DNA from: Bacteroides sp.
GTDB taxonomy: Bacteria > Bacteroidota > Bacteroidia > Bacteroidales > Bacteroidaceae
Direction of reading: 5' to 3'
Length of the DNA stretch: 53,381 nucleotides
Assembly: GCA_019414725.1 (NCBI GenBank)
Contig: DXLM01000011.1
Coordinates: 1 to 53,381 of the forward strand
Shown: one piece after another, positions 1 to 9,200 of the stretch
How positions within the stretch are numbered: the stretch's first letter is position 1
Layout of the letters: each line of letters starts with the position of its first letter
Position numbers and translations under genes: made by a program
The notes under the pieces: generated by a model
Databases searched by the model: none
What the model saw: only the letters and a program-made list of their open reading frames with translations
Told to the model about the DNA's origin: nothing

Positions 1-115
1 GGTTCTATTGTTTAACTTTTAATTTTTCGGTAAAAATTTACCGAAGTATTGATATTCTTGAACGAATAAAATTCGACTATATAACAAGTATACCTATGAA
101 AAACACTTACTCTTA

Positions 116-123
116 CAAAGATA
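116..123 (-). promoter_or_regulatory. Promoter -7 box pointing left, out of the window
   Basis: The minus strand reads TATCTTTG, the commonest form of the Bacteroidota -7 box TAnnTTTG. It would drive a gene left of the window. No clear -33 TTTG is visible, so this rests on the -7 box alone. Confidence 0.4.
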
Positions 124-362
124 TTTTTGAGAATTTTTCTACTTTTTTCTTATTCTTATGTGGCTTTTTCTGACTTTTTTGCCCTTTACGTCCTTATCCA
201 AAGCCAAAAATGTATCTAATTGTTGTTAAATAAGTAGATTTATCTTTAATTGATTATGTGTTATGAAAGGTAAAAACTACGGTTAAAATCTTTTGGAGGA
301 ATACTTTTGTCCCTCCTTTATAAGATTTATCTAGATGTTTTCTGAAAAGTTATATAAAAGAC

Positions 363-406
363 CCCGGATTGGGTACAAAAAATTAAACTTTTGTACCTAA
401 TCCGGG
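363..406 (-). terminator. Terminator of the GH28 gene
   Basis: Two 18-base arms (363-380 and 389-406) pair fully apart from one G-U pair, around an 8-base loop, 11 bases past the GH28 stop. The minus-strand continuation is U-rich. A second, weaker hairpin at 286-328 (AAATCTT..GGAGG with CCTCC..AAGATTT) may act as back-up. Confidence 0.7.
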
Positions 407-417
407 ATATATAAGGA

Positions 418-1800
418 TTAATAGACATCTAATGATATTTTTTGAGGACTTTCTTTGGGGCTTTCAGGAATATTTTTTCCATTAACTGAAGATTGGGTAA
501 AGTTTATACATTCAGTATTCATCAAATAATAAGGATATTGTGCCTCTTTTACATGGAAGTTATCAATGTTTATGTTGCGGATTTTATATTCTTCATTGCC
601 GTCCATAAAAATTGCATAGTTATCAGCTGTGCCGGCGCTTACATTACTTATATGAAAATCTTCATAAAGTGCCTGATGATTTCCACCACGGAAGCCGAAA
701 TAATTTGTTTCGAAACGTAGAATGGCTCCTTTTGCTCGTTCTACCGTAATGCTGTCAACGACAACATTGCGTATATATCCTCCTCGGTCCCGATTTGATT
801 TGAAGTAAATAGCATTTTTTACGGTTCCAATTTCTATATTGTTCATATATACATCAGATGCTCCTCCAGACATTTCACTACCAATACAAAGTCCATTACA
901 TTCCGAGTGAAAAATACAGTTACGGATTACAATATTACGTGAAGGACGTCCTATATATCGTCCGTCGGTATCTCGTCCGGATTTGATGGCGATAGCGTCG
1001 TCTCCCGTACGGAAGGTACAGTTTTCAATCAGGACGTTAGTTGTCGATTCCGGATCACATCCGTCATTATTCGGAAAGTGACTGTCTATGGTGACTCCGC
1101 GTACTATCACATTGTCACAATATACAGGATGGATTGTCCAAAAAGGAGAATCTTTAACAGTAATTCCCTCTATCAGGACACGTGAGCATCCATAAGGCTG
1201 TATGCAAGAGGGGCGTAGAACGGTACCTTCTCCAAAAATACGTTCGTGTACAGGTACTAGTTTATCTCCCATTTCACGGAGCCGGTCACGATCGTTGGCT
1301 TCTATTTTACTCCATGCTGCAAATTCAAGTCCTCCTTGTGCATCGATTGTTCCTTTTCCTGTGATAGCAATATTATTAGCATGATAAGCATAAATCATAG
1401 GTGAATGTCCATAAAGTTCTGTTCCTTCCCAACGAGTGAGGACAACGGGGAGAAAATCGGAAGATTTACCACTGAATTGCAGGTATGCTCCCTCTGCTAA
1501 ATTCAGATTGACATCACTTTTCAGATGTAACGGACCATTAAGGAAATAATGTCCTTCTGAAATCTTTACTGTTCCGCCTCCTGCAACCGAACAAGAATCA
1601 ATTGCTGCTTGCAGTAAAGTCCGTGCACTGCTTGTATCTTGAGGTACATTTATTATAAATGTTCTGTCAGGAAATGAAGTGAGTGCGATATTGTTGATGA
1701 TTTCCTCTTGAGGAGTAGGGGAAGCAATGGGTTGTTGTGGAGAACCGCATGCTGCGAAGATGCCACTACCCAGTACAAAAAGATATTTTACTAGTTTCAT
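418..1800 (-). CDS. GH28 family polygalacturonase-like lipoprotein
   Basis: Predicted pectin-degrading enzyme of glycoside hydrolase family 28, a right-handed beta-helix fold. The N-terminus is a lipoprotein signal (FAACGS, Cys18), so it is probably anchored in the outer membrane. Family motifs in order: NNDGCD at 244-249 (usual NTDGID), GDD at 266-268, CNGLCIGS at 301-308 (usual GHGxSIGS) and FKSN, the counterpart of the RIK motif. The three aspartates are present, but the histidine of the GHG motif is Asn302. Length (460 aa) is normal for the family. It follows the GH43 gene by 13 bases on the same strand, so the two are probably co-transcribed. The substrate is likely a galacturonate-containing pectin chain; the odd third motif leaves exact specificity, and even full activity, open. 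Confidence 0.85.
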   Translation of the reverse strand: MKLVKYLFVLGSGIFAACGSPQQPIASPTPQEEIINNIALTSFPDRTFIINVPQDTSSARTLLQAAIDSCSVAGGGTVKISEGHYFLNGPLHLKSDVNLNLAEGAYLQFSGKSSDFLPVVLTRWEGTELYGHSPMIYAYHANNIAITGKGTIDAQGGLEFAAWSKIEANDRDRLREMGDKLVPVHERIFGEGTVLRPSCIQPYGCSRVLIEGITVKDSPFWTIHPVYCDNVIVRGVTIDSHFPNNDGCDPESTTNVLIENCTFRTGDDAIAIKSGRDTDGRYIGRPSRNIVIRNCIFHSECNGLCIGSEMSGGASDVYMNNIEIGTVKNAIYFKSNRDRGGYIRNVVVDSITVERAKGAILRFETNYFGFRGGNHQALYEDFHISNVSAGTADNYAIFMDGNEEYKIRNINIDNFHVKEAQYPYYLMNTECINFTQSSVNGKNIPESPKESPQKISLDVY

Positions 1801-1813
1801 AATTGTTTATTAT

Positions 1814-3397
1814 TTAATGTTTGTTTTGTATAGAAGGTCCGTCGTGTTCATATTGGAACCAGTCGAAAGCAACTTTTCCGTCAGCAGACTGGGTGTTATA
1901 ACAATAGAGTCCAATCCTTACACCTTTCCAGTTGCCGAACTTCATATTGAAAGAAGTGCCTATTTCTTTGTATGATTTTCCATCTTGACTAGCTAGAAAT
2001 TGATAGTTATTTTCCTTTGCGTCAGCTTCCAGACGTAAATAAATGTCTTCTCCAGAAATAGTTTCTTTTTGTTTTATGATACCGTCTTTTTCAAAATACA
2101 AAAATGTTTTGCCGTTCTGTTTTGCGATACCAATAAGATAATTTTCCTTACCTATGCAAGCCAGTCCGCAATACTGTCCTTCAGCTAGTTCTGTATAAAT
2201 CATTTTTGTAGTTGCTGTTCCTTTGTATCCCATCGTTTTCTGTGTCAGTGTATTACGGGCTTGTTTAAAGCTACTGGCTCTTAATGCATGAAAGGTAAGC
2301 ATTCCTTTTTGCTCGGTAAGCGACCATGCTTTATTTTCAGGATTATGGTTGAACTGCCATTGCAAGGATAGCTTTTCCGAAGAAAAGTCATCATCAGTTT
2401 GTGGGACTGTTATAATGCTTTGTTTACCAGTACGTGGTTTAGTCCAAACGGTTACAGGTTCACCGATGCCATTCATATCCATGTCTACCCCGATAACTGG
2501 CCAATCATTCTTCCAGTACATAGGTTGCAGATGTACTACTCTGCCCAATGGATTGTATTGTTGAAAATGAAAGAAGAACCATTCTCCATAAGGAGTATCT
2601 ACCATTGCTCCCTGATGAGGCCCATTGATATTTGTACTACCTTGTTCTAAAACAACTTTTTTCTCATATGGACCATATATGTTTTTCGAGCGTAAAATAG
2701 TTTGCCATCCTTCGGAAACTCCTCCCTCTGGTATACTTAAATAATAATAACCATTGATTTTATGTATTTTAGTTCCTTCTGCTACAGGTCCTGTGTATAC
2801 AGTTCTTCCTTCATCGAGCAATTTGGTCCCGTCTGGACTCATCTTATGAATAATGATAGGTCCTGCACCATGAATACTTCTTCCAAGATATGCTTGTCCA
2901 TCATCATCCCAAAAAGGACAAGGGTCTTCCCACTTTTCTACATGACAGACATTTACTAACGGACTCCATGGACCAGCAGGGTTTGCAGCATTCGACATAA
3001 ATAATCCTTCGTCTGGGGTACAAAAGAAAACCCAGAACCTTCCATCATGATGACGGATTGAAGGAGCCCATGATCCTCCGGCATAGTGTTCGTTTGTATC
3101 CCATCCAGGAAAGTCGAAGCGTGAATATACTTGTGACAATAGTTTCCAGTTGACCATATCTTCAGATTCAAGGACTTGCATCCCTAAAAAATGGAAGTCG
3201 GATGCTACCATATAGTATTTATTTCCGACGCGGATAACATCCGGATCTGAGTAATCAGCATTCAGTATCGGATTTATATATGTTCCGTTGCCTTGATCTC
3301 CCCAGGTGTTAAGTGAAGTAGGAGAGGGAAGATAGGACTGTGCAAATGATACAATTGCACCTCCTATCCCCAATAGAAATAAAATAGTGTTTTTCAT
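1814..3397 (-). CDS. GH43 family beta-xylosidase/arabinofuranosidase-like enzyme
   Basis: Secreted glycoside hydrolase family 43 enzyme with a five-bladed propeller at about residues 40-330 and a C-terminal concanavalin-like beta-sandwich at about 345-520, the usual GH43 two-domain build. The signal peptide ends near SFAQ (residue 20) and has no lipobox, so the enzyme is likely periplasmic. Likely catalytic residues are Asp51 (YSDPD, general base), Asp158 (WEDP, pKa modulator) and Glu207 (AEGTKI, general acid). Members remove arabinose or xylose side groups from plant polysaccharides. Pairing with GH28 suggests work on decorated pectin, which is inference. It starts about 105 bases after the ruvA stop with no clear promoter box between, so readthrough from ruvA or a regulated promoter is possible. 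Confidence 0.85.
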   Translation of the reverse strand: MKNTILFLLGIGGAIVSFAQSYLPSPTSLNTWGDQGNGTYINPILNADYSDPDVIRVGNKYYMVASDFHFLGMQVLESEDMVNWKLLSQVYSRFDFPGWDTNEHYAGGSWAPSIRHHDGRFWVFFCTPDEGLFMSNAANPAGPWSPLVNVCHVEKWEDPCPFWDDDGQAYLGRSIHGAGPIIIHKMSPDGTKLLDEGRTVYTGPVAEGTKIHKINGYYYLSIPEGGVSEGWQTILRSKNIYGPYEKKVVLEQGSTNINGPHQGAMVDTPYGEWFFFHFQQYNPLGRVVHLQPMYWKNDWPVIGVDMDMNGIGEPVTVWTKPRTGKQSIITVPQTDDDFSSEKLSLQWQFNHNPENKAWSLTEQKGMLTFHALRASSFKQARNTLTQKTMGYKGTATTKMIYTELAEGQYCGLACIGKENYLIGIAKQNGKTFLYFEKDGIIKQKETISGEDIYLRLEADAKENNYQFLASQDGKSYKEIGTSFNMKFGNWKGVRIGLYCYNTQSADGKVAFDWFQYEHDGPSIQNKH

Positions 3398-3502
3398 GTG
3401 TATTGTGTGTCTTATGATTAATATATATTCTCTAGTGACTGTATTATTTACTCCTTATATTATATATACTGATATTATAGGAAAATAAATTATAGCAGTC
3501 AT

Positions 3503-4099
3503 TTATAACCTTTTCAGTGCTAGCTTAATTACTTTTTCTACAGCTGCTTCAGGCTCTTCTTTTAATATTGCTGCCACTACCTTTTGTGATGGCGCTTGTG
3601 CAAATCCTAACATCGTCAATGCAGCTATTGCTTCTTCATAAATTTCATTGTTGGCGGTGATACTAATAGGAGCTGATGTTGTTGATGTACCGATGTCTGT
3701 AGTTGAAATTTTGTCTTTTAAATCAACAATGATACGTTGTGCGGTTTTTAATCCGATTCCTTTGACGGTCTTTAGTAATTTATCGTTTCCGCTGCTTATT
3801 ACATTACAAAGTTCAGAAGGTGTGAGAGCCGAAAGTATCATGCGGGCAGTATTTCCTCCTATGCCTGATACGCTTATTAGTAATAGAAATAGTTCTCTTT
3901 CCTGCTTGGTTGCAAATCCATATAATATATATGCATCTTCTCTGATTGATTCATAAATGTAAAGTTTGACTTCTTTTTTCCCTTGGATGGCAGAATAGGT
4001 GTTCAAGGACACATTAATACCATATCCTAAGCCGTTACATTCAATGACAGCCATTGCTGGCGTGATTTCGGTAAGTTCTCCTTTGATATATTCAATCAT
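3503..4099 (-). CDS. ruvA: Holliday junction DNA helicase subunit RuvA
   Basis: RuvA binds four-way DNA junctions as a tetramer and loads the RuvB motor for branch migration in recombination and repair. The 198-aa length is standard. The N-terminal OB-fold covers about 1-62, two helix-hairpin-helix motifs are visible (VSGIGGNTA near 77-85 and VKGIGLKTA near 112-120), and a small C-terminal domain that contacts RuvB covers about 150-198, after a Thr/Ser-rich linker. ruvB and ruvC are not in the window. A TATTTTTG box lies 29 bases upstream on the minus strand. Confidence 0.97.
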   Translation of the reverse strand: MIEYIKGELTEITPAMAVIECNGLGYGINVSLNTYSAIQGKKEVKLYIYESIREDAYILYGFATKQERELFLLLISVSGIGGNTARMILSALTPSELCNVISSGNDKLLKTVKGIGLKTAQRIIVDLKDKISTTDIGTSTTSAPISITANNEIYEEAIAALTMLGFAQAPSQKVVAAILKEEPEAAVEKVIKLALKRL

Positions 4100-4127
4100 A
4101 TTTTTCTGATAATTTATTATTTTAATA

Positions 4128-4135
4128 CAAAAATA
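4128..4135 (-). promoter_or_regulatory. ruvA promoter -7 box
   Basis: TATTTTTG on the minus strand fits TAnnTTTG and lies 29 bases upstream of the ruvA start. No good -33 element is seen. Confidence 0.55.
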
Positions 4136-4197
4136 GGCATAAGAAAGTTATAAATTGTAAGTTTGTGCAGATTTATTTCAAAATCACTGCCACAGTG

Positions 4198-4230
4198 TTT
4201 GTTTAGAATTGTTCTAATTTTGTATTTTTG
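4198..4230 (+). promoter_or_regulatory. ddh promoter (-33 and -7)
   Basis: TTTG at 4198-4201, then 21 bases, then TATTTTTG at 4223-4230. This matches the Bacteroidota housekeeping promoter with correct spacing. It places the transcript start near 4237, which rules out a protein start at 4233 and supports the ATG at 4272. Confidence 0.75.
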
Positions 4231-4271
4231 CGGTGTTAAAATATAGAATTAATTCAAACATCAAAAATAAT

Positions 4272-5171
4272 ATGGGAAAAATTAGAGCAGCCGTAGTAGG
4301 TTACGGAAATATTGGAAAGTTTACATTGGAAGCACTCGAAGCTGCTTCTGATTTCGAAGTTGCAGGTATTGTACGTCGTAATGGAGCTGAAAACAAGCCG
4401 GCAGAGTTGGCTAACTATCCGGTAGTAAAGGATATAAAAGAATTGGAGAATGTTGATGTTGCTATTCTTGCTACTCCAACCCGTAGCGTAGAAAAGTATG
4501 CAAAAGAAATATTGGCTTTGGGTATTAATACTGTAGATAGCTTTGATATCCATACACAAATAACAGATTTACGTCGTTCTTTGGGAGAAACAGCAAAAGC
4601 TCACAACGCTGTATCTATCATCTCTGCAGGATGGGATCCGGGAAGTGATTCTGTAGTTCGCGCTTTGTTGCAGGCTATTGCTCCTAAAGGTATTACTTAT
4701 ACAAACTTTGGTCCGGGACGTAGTATGGGACACTCTGTAGCTGTACGTGCTATTGCTGGCGTGAAAGATGCACTGTCTATGACAATTCCAGTTGGAACAG
4801 GTATTCATCGCCGTATGGTTTATGTGGAACTGGAAGAAGGTGCAGACTTCAAGACTGTAGAAACTGCTATCAAAGCTGATCCTTATTTTGTGAATGACGA
4901 GACTCATGTAATTCAGGTTCCTTGTGTAGACGATTTGAATGATGTTGGTCATGGCGTTAACTTGGTACGTAAGGGTGTATCTGGAAAGACACATAATCAG
5001 TTGTTCGAATTCGATATGAAGATCAACAATCCGGCTCTTACAGCTCAAGTATTGGTATGTGTTGCCCGTGCTTCTATGAAACAGCAGCCGGGATGCTATA
5101 CAATGATTGAAGTTCCGGTTATCGATTTGTTGGAAGGTGACCGTGAAGAACTGATTGCTCATTTGGTATAA
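4272..5171 (+). CDS. ddh: meso-Diaminopimelate D-dehydrogenase
   Basis: NADPH-dependent enzyme that makes meso-diaminopimelate from tetrahydrodipicolinate in one step, feeding lysine and peptidoglycan synthesis. The 299-aa protein opens with a Rossmann motif (GYGNIG, residues 10-15) and carries the family segments SAGWDPGSDS and GPGRSMGHS that shape the substrate site. A longer reading frame from a GTG at 4233 would begin at or before the predicted transcript start, and the Rossmann fold begins directly at MGKIRAAV, so 4272 is chosen. It stands alone, with its own promoter and a strong terminator before lgt. Confidence 0.95.
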   Translation: MGKIRAAVVGYGNIGKFTLEALEAASDFEVAGIVRRNGAENKPAELANYPVVKDIKELENVDVAILATPTRSVEKYAKEILALGINTVDSFDIHTQITDLRRSLGETAKAHNAVSIISAGWDPGSDSVVRALLQAIAPKGITYTNFGPGRSMGHSVAVRAIAGVKDALSMTIPVGTGIHRRMVYVELEEGADFKTVETAIKADPYFVNDETHVIQVPCVDDLNDVGHGVNLVRKGVSGKTHNQLFEFDMKINNPALTAQVLVCVARASMKQQPGCYTMIEVPVIDLLEGDREELIAHLV

Positions 5172-5191
5172 TTAATTTTCAGATAACTTTG

Positions 5192-5232
5192 AAATCTCTT
5201 TCCTGTATCGTTTCGGGAAAGAGATTTTTTTT
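5192..5232 (+). terminator. ddh terminator
   Basis: A 12-base stem (5192-5203 with 5216-5227) is followed by an uninterrupted T run, 20 bases past the ddh stop. Confidence 0.9.
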
Positions 5233-5266
5233 GTTCCTTTGTGGCTATATCAAAGAAATATAAATT

Positions 5267-6094
5267 ATGACGTTAGCAAGTATTGTTTGGGATGTAGATC
5301 CTGTTCTGGTACATTTAGGCTCCCTTGAAATTCGTTGGTATGGATTGATGTGGGGACTCGGATTCATTTTCGCTTATGAAATAGTATCGCGTTTATTTAA
5401 AAAAGAAGGATATCCTGACTATTGGGCAGATAAATTGTTTGTATATTGTATAGTAAGTAGTGTAATAGGAGCTCGATTAGGACATTGCTTATTTTATGAG
5501 TGGGATTATTATGGAGCACATCCGTTGGAGATTTTGAAAATCTGGAAAGGAGGACTTGCCAGTCATGGAGGAGTATTTGCCTTGATTTTGGCTTTGGTTT
5601 GGTACTCAAAGAAAGTTACGAAAAAAAATGTGTGGTGGCTTTTCGATCGTATGATTCCGGCGGTAGCTGTGGTCTGCATGTGTATCCGTTTCGGAAATCT
5701 GATGAATTCGGAAATATTCGGTTTCCCGACTACATTACCTTGGGGATTTGAGTTTGTGCGTTCTCGTGAATGGCAAGCTTTGTATAATCAGAATGGAGAA
5801 GCTCAAGCGTGTCATCCTACACAGATATACGAAATGCTCTATTGCTTGATAGCCTTAGTAACCTCATGGCTGATGTATTACAAATTTCACCTTCAAAAGC
5901 GGATAGGTCTGATAACTGGAGTTTCTCTCTTGATTTTCTTTGGTGCACGATTTGGACTGGAATTTATGAAAAATCCGCAAGTTGCAGAAGAAGTGAATAT
6001 GACTTTGAATATCGGACAACTGCTGAGTCTGCCTCTTATTTTGTTAGGTATATATCTGATAGCTACAAGTAAGAAACGTAAGGAGGCTTTCTAA
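5267..6094 (+). CDS. lgt: Prolipoprotein diacylglyceryl transferase Lgt
   Basis: Inner-membrane enzyme that moves diacylglycerol from phosphatidylglycerol onto the lipobox cysteine of prolipoproteins, the first step of lipoprotein maturation. The 275-aa sequence has about seven hydrophobic segments and the conserved pieces IRWYGLMWG, GARLGHCLFYE, GGLASHGG (essential His) and RFGNLMNSEIFG (Lgt signature). The many surface lipoproteins in this window depend on it. No strong promoter box is seen between the ddh terminator and the start; TTCCTTTG at about 5234-5241 is a weak candidate. Confidence 0.97.
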   Translation: MTLASIVWDVDPVLVHLGSLEIRWYGLMWGLGFIFAYEIVSRLFKKEGYPDYWADKLFVYCIVSSVIGARLGHCLFYEWDYYGAHPLEILKIWKGGLASHGGVFALILALVWYSKKVTKKNVWWLFDRMIPAVAVVCMCIRFGNLMNSEIFGFPTTLPWGFEFVRSREWQALYNQNGEAQACHPTQIYEMLYCLIALVTSWLMYYKFHLQKRIGLITGVSLLIFFGARFGLEFMKNPQVAEEVNMTLNIGQLLSLPLILLGIYLIATSKKRKEAF

Positions 6095-6134
6095 AATAAA
6101 AAACAATAGAACGAAATTCCGTTCTTTGAGTAAG

Positions 6135-6194
6135 AATGTTTCATCCTCGATTAAAAATGTTGCATGTATCATTTTTAATCGAGGATGAAACATT
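6135..6194. repeat. Perfect 25-bp inverted repeat upstream of susC
   Basis: Arms at 6135-6159 and 6170-6194 are exact reverse complements around a 10-base spacer. The element starts 40 bases past the lgt stop and ends 28 bases before the predicted susC -7 box. It may terminate lgt transcription (the flank is AT-rich but not a clean T run) or be part of the fructan promoter. Confidence 0.85.
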
Positions 6195-6222
6195 TATTAT
6201 ATTCCTTTTATTAAGCTCTACA

Positions 6223-6230
6223 TACATTTG
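6223..6230 (+). promoter_or_regulatory. Candidate susC promoter -7 box
   Basis: TACATTTG fits TAnnTTTG, 60 bases before the susC start. No TTTG is found at -33, as expected for a promoter needing an activator. A small palindrome, CCGTT-ttg-AACGG (6236-6248), sits at the expected transcript start. Confidence 0.5.
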
Positions 6231-6290
6231 CAATACCGTTTTGAACGGCAGTGTGAGATTTGTGATAAGTTAAACTTAATCTATTTGTAA

Positions 6291-9200
6291 ATGGAAAGCA
6301 TAAAAAGAACATTTCTTTTAGCACTCCTTTTCATGGTGTGTATGGTTGTGCAAGCACAAAGTTTGCAAGTGTCTGGAACAGTAGTTTCAAAATCTGATGG
6401 AGAGCCTGTTATCGGGGCAACTATTCTTGAACAGGGTACGACTAACGGTACGATTACTGATTTTGATGGTAAGTTTTCTTTAACTGTAAAGCAAGGTGCG
6501 GAAATTTCAATTTCTTATATCGGCTTCAAAAGTCAGGTCGTAAAAGCGCAAACTGTATTGAATATTGTTTTAGCAGAAGATACAGAAGTGCTGGATGAAG
6601 TTGTTGTAACAGGTTACACTACTCAGCGTAAGGCAGATTTGACCGGTGCCGTATCTGTTGTTAGTATGGATGATTTATCTAAGCAGAATGAAAATAATCC
6701 GATGAAAGCTTTGCAAGGTCGTGTTCCTGGTATGAATATTACGGCCGATGGTAATCCTAGTGGTTCAACAACAATTCGTATTCGTGGTATTGGTACATTA
6801 AATAACAATGACCCTCTTTATATTATTGACGGGGTACCTACTAAAGGTGGAATGCATGAATTGAATGGTAATGATATAGAATCAATTCAAGTTTTAAAGG
6901 ATGCGGCTTCAGCTTCTATTTATGGTTCTCGTGCTGCCAATGGTGTGATTATCATTACAACTAAAAAAGGAAAAGAAGGTCAGTTGAAAATAAATTTTGA
7001 CGCGTCGGTATCTGCTTCTATGTATAATAATAAAATGGAGGTATTGAATGCAGAAGAATATGGTCAGGCAATGTGGCAGGCTTATGTAAATGGTGGTCAG
7101 GACCCAAATACTAACCCCTTGGGATATAAATATGATTGGGGATATGATAGTAATGGCTATCCAAAATTGAACAGTATTAGTATGTCTCGTTTTCTTGACT
7201 CTAATAACACAGTTCCGTCAGCAGACACAGATTGGTTTGATGAAACGACTCGTACAGGTGTTATTCAGCAATATAATGTATCAGTAAGTAATGGGTCGGA
7301 AAAAGGATCTTCTTTCTTTTCTCTTGGATATTATAAGAATCTGGGTGTTATAAAAGATACTGATTTTGAGAGATTCTCTGCTCGTATGAATTCAGACTAT
7401 AACCTGATTGGAAAAGTATTGACTGTTGGAGAGCATTTCACTTTGAACCGTACTTCTGAAGTACAGGCTCCAGAAGGTTTCTTGCAAAATGTATTACAGT
7501 TTAATCCTTCTTTACCGGTTTATGATATTAACGGTAATTATGCGGGACCTGTAGGTGGTTATCCTGACCGTGAAAATCCTGTAGCGCGTTTGGATAGAAA
7601 TTCGGATAATCGTTATACTTATTGGCGTATGTTCGGAGATGCATATATTAATTTAAATCCGTTTAAAGGTTTTAATATCCGTTCTACATTTGGTTTGGAT
7701 TATTCTCAAAAGCAACAACGTATTTTTACTTATCCTATTACAGAAGGAAATGTTGCAAATGATAAAAATGCAGTAGAAGCAAAACAAGAACATTGGACAA
7801 AATGGATGTGGAACGCTGTTGCTACTTATAATTTAGAAGTAGGTAAACATCGTGGCGACGTGATGGTTGGTATGGAATTGAATCGTGAAGATGATAGTTG
7901 GTTCTCTGGTTATAAAGAAGATTATAGTATATTAAATCCTGATTATATGTGGCCTAATGCAGGTACAGGAACAGCTCAGGCTTATGGATCGGGTGAAGGT
8001 TATTCATTGGTTTCTTTCTTTGGTAAATTAAACTATACCTATGATGATAAATATTTATTTTCTTTGACTGTTCGTCGTGATGGTTCCTCTCGTTTTGGTA
8101 AAAATAATCGTTATGCTACATTTCCGTCTGTTTCATTGGGATGGCGTATTAGCAATGAAAAATTCATGAAGGAGCTTACTTGGCTGAATGATTTAAAAAT
8201 TCGTGCTTCATGGGGACAGACAGGTAATCAAGAAATTTCAAATATAGCTCGTTATACTATTTATGTTCCTAATTATGGTGTAACTGAGTCTGGAGGACAA
8301 AGCTACGGAACTTCTTATGATATTGCTGGCACAAATGGAGGTAGTATTCTTCAGTCTGGATTTAAACGTAACCAGATTGGAAACGATGATATTAAATGGG
8401 AAACTACCACTCAGACAAACTTGGGTTTTGATTTCTCTTTGTTTGATCAGACTTTATATGGATCATTCGACTGGTTCTATAAGAAAGCAACAGATATTCT
8501 TGTTCAAATGGCAGGTATTGCAGCTATGGGTGAAGGCAGCACTCAGTGGATTAATGCCGGAGAAATGGAAAACAAAGGTTTCGAGTTGAACTTAGGTTAT
8601 CGTAATACGACAGCATTTGGCTTGAAATACGATTTGAATGGTAATATCTCTGCTTATCGTAATAAGATAACTGCTCTTCCTGCAACAGTTGCTGCAAACG
8701 GTACATTTGGAGGTAATGGGGTAGAAAGTGTAATTGGGCATCCCAATGGTGCACAGGTAGGATATGTGGCAGATGGTATCTTCAAATCACAGGCAGAAAT
8801 TGATAATCACGCAACTCAAGAGGGTGCTGGCTTGGGACGTATTCGCTGGCGTGATTTGGATGGTAATGGTGTTATCAACGAAAAGGATCAGCAGTGGATT
8901 TATAATCCGACACCAGCATTCAGTTATGGATTGAATATCTATTTAGAGTATAAAAATTTCGACTTGACAATGTTTTGGCAAGGCGTGCAGGGAGTTGATG
9001 TAATTAGTGATTTAAAAAAGGAAACAGACTTATGGAGTGGGCTGAATATTGGTTTCTTAAATAAAGGAAAACGAGTGCTTGATGCATGGACGCCGACTAA
9101 TCCTGATTCGGATATTCCAGCATTGTCACGTGATGATGTCAATAATGAAAAACGTGTATCTACCTATTTTGTGGAAAATGGTTCATTCTTGAAATTACGT

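Larger units (their letters stand above)
1..417. other. Intergenic left edge, no gene seen
   Basis: No credible gene is seen here. It holds a promoter-like box pointing out of the window (116-123, minus strand), two small palindromes that would lie in that transcript's leader (TTCGGTAAA/TTTACCGAA at 26-45 and CGAAT/ATTCG at 63-75), and two hairpins (286-328 and 363-406) downstream of the GH28 gene. The rest is AT-rich without visible structure. Confidence 0.6.

Noticed and set aside
96..173. 25-codon frame beginning MKNTYSYKDIF near the left edge
   Set aside because: Too short, no match to a known family, overlaps the outward promoter box and has no supporting context.
4233..4271. Longer start for diaminopimelate dehydrogenase (GTG at 4233)
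   Set aside because: The codon lies at or before the predicted transcript start; the Rossmann fold begins directly at the ATG at 4272.
6135..6194. Invertible promoter switch
   Set aside because: The arms are separated by only 10 bases, too short to hold a promoter, and no recombinase gene is near.
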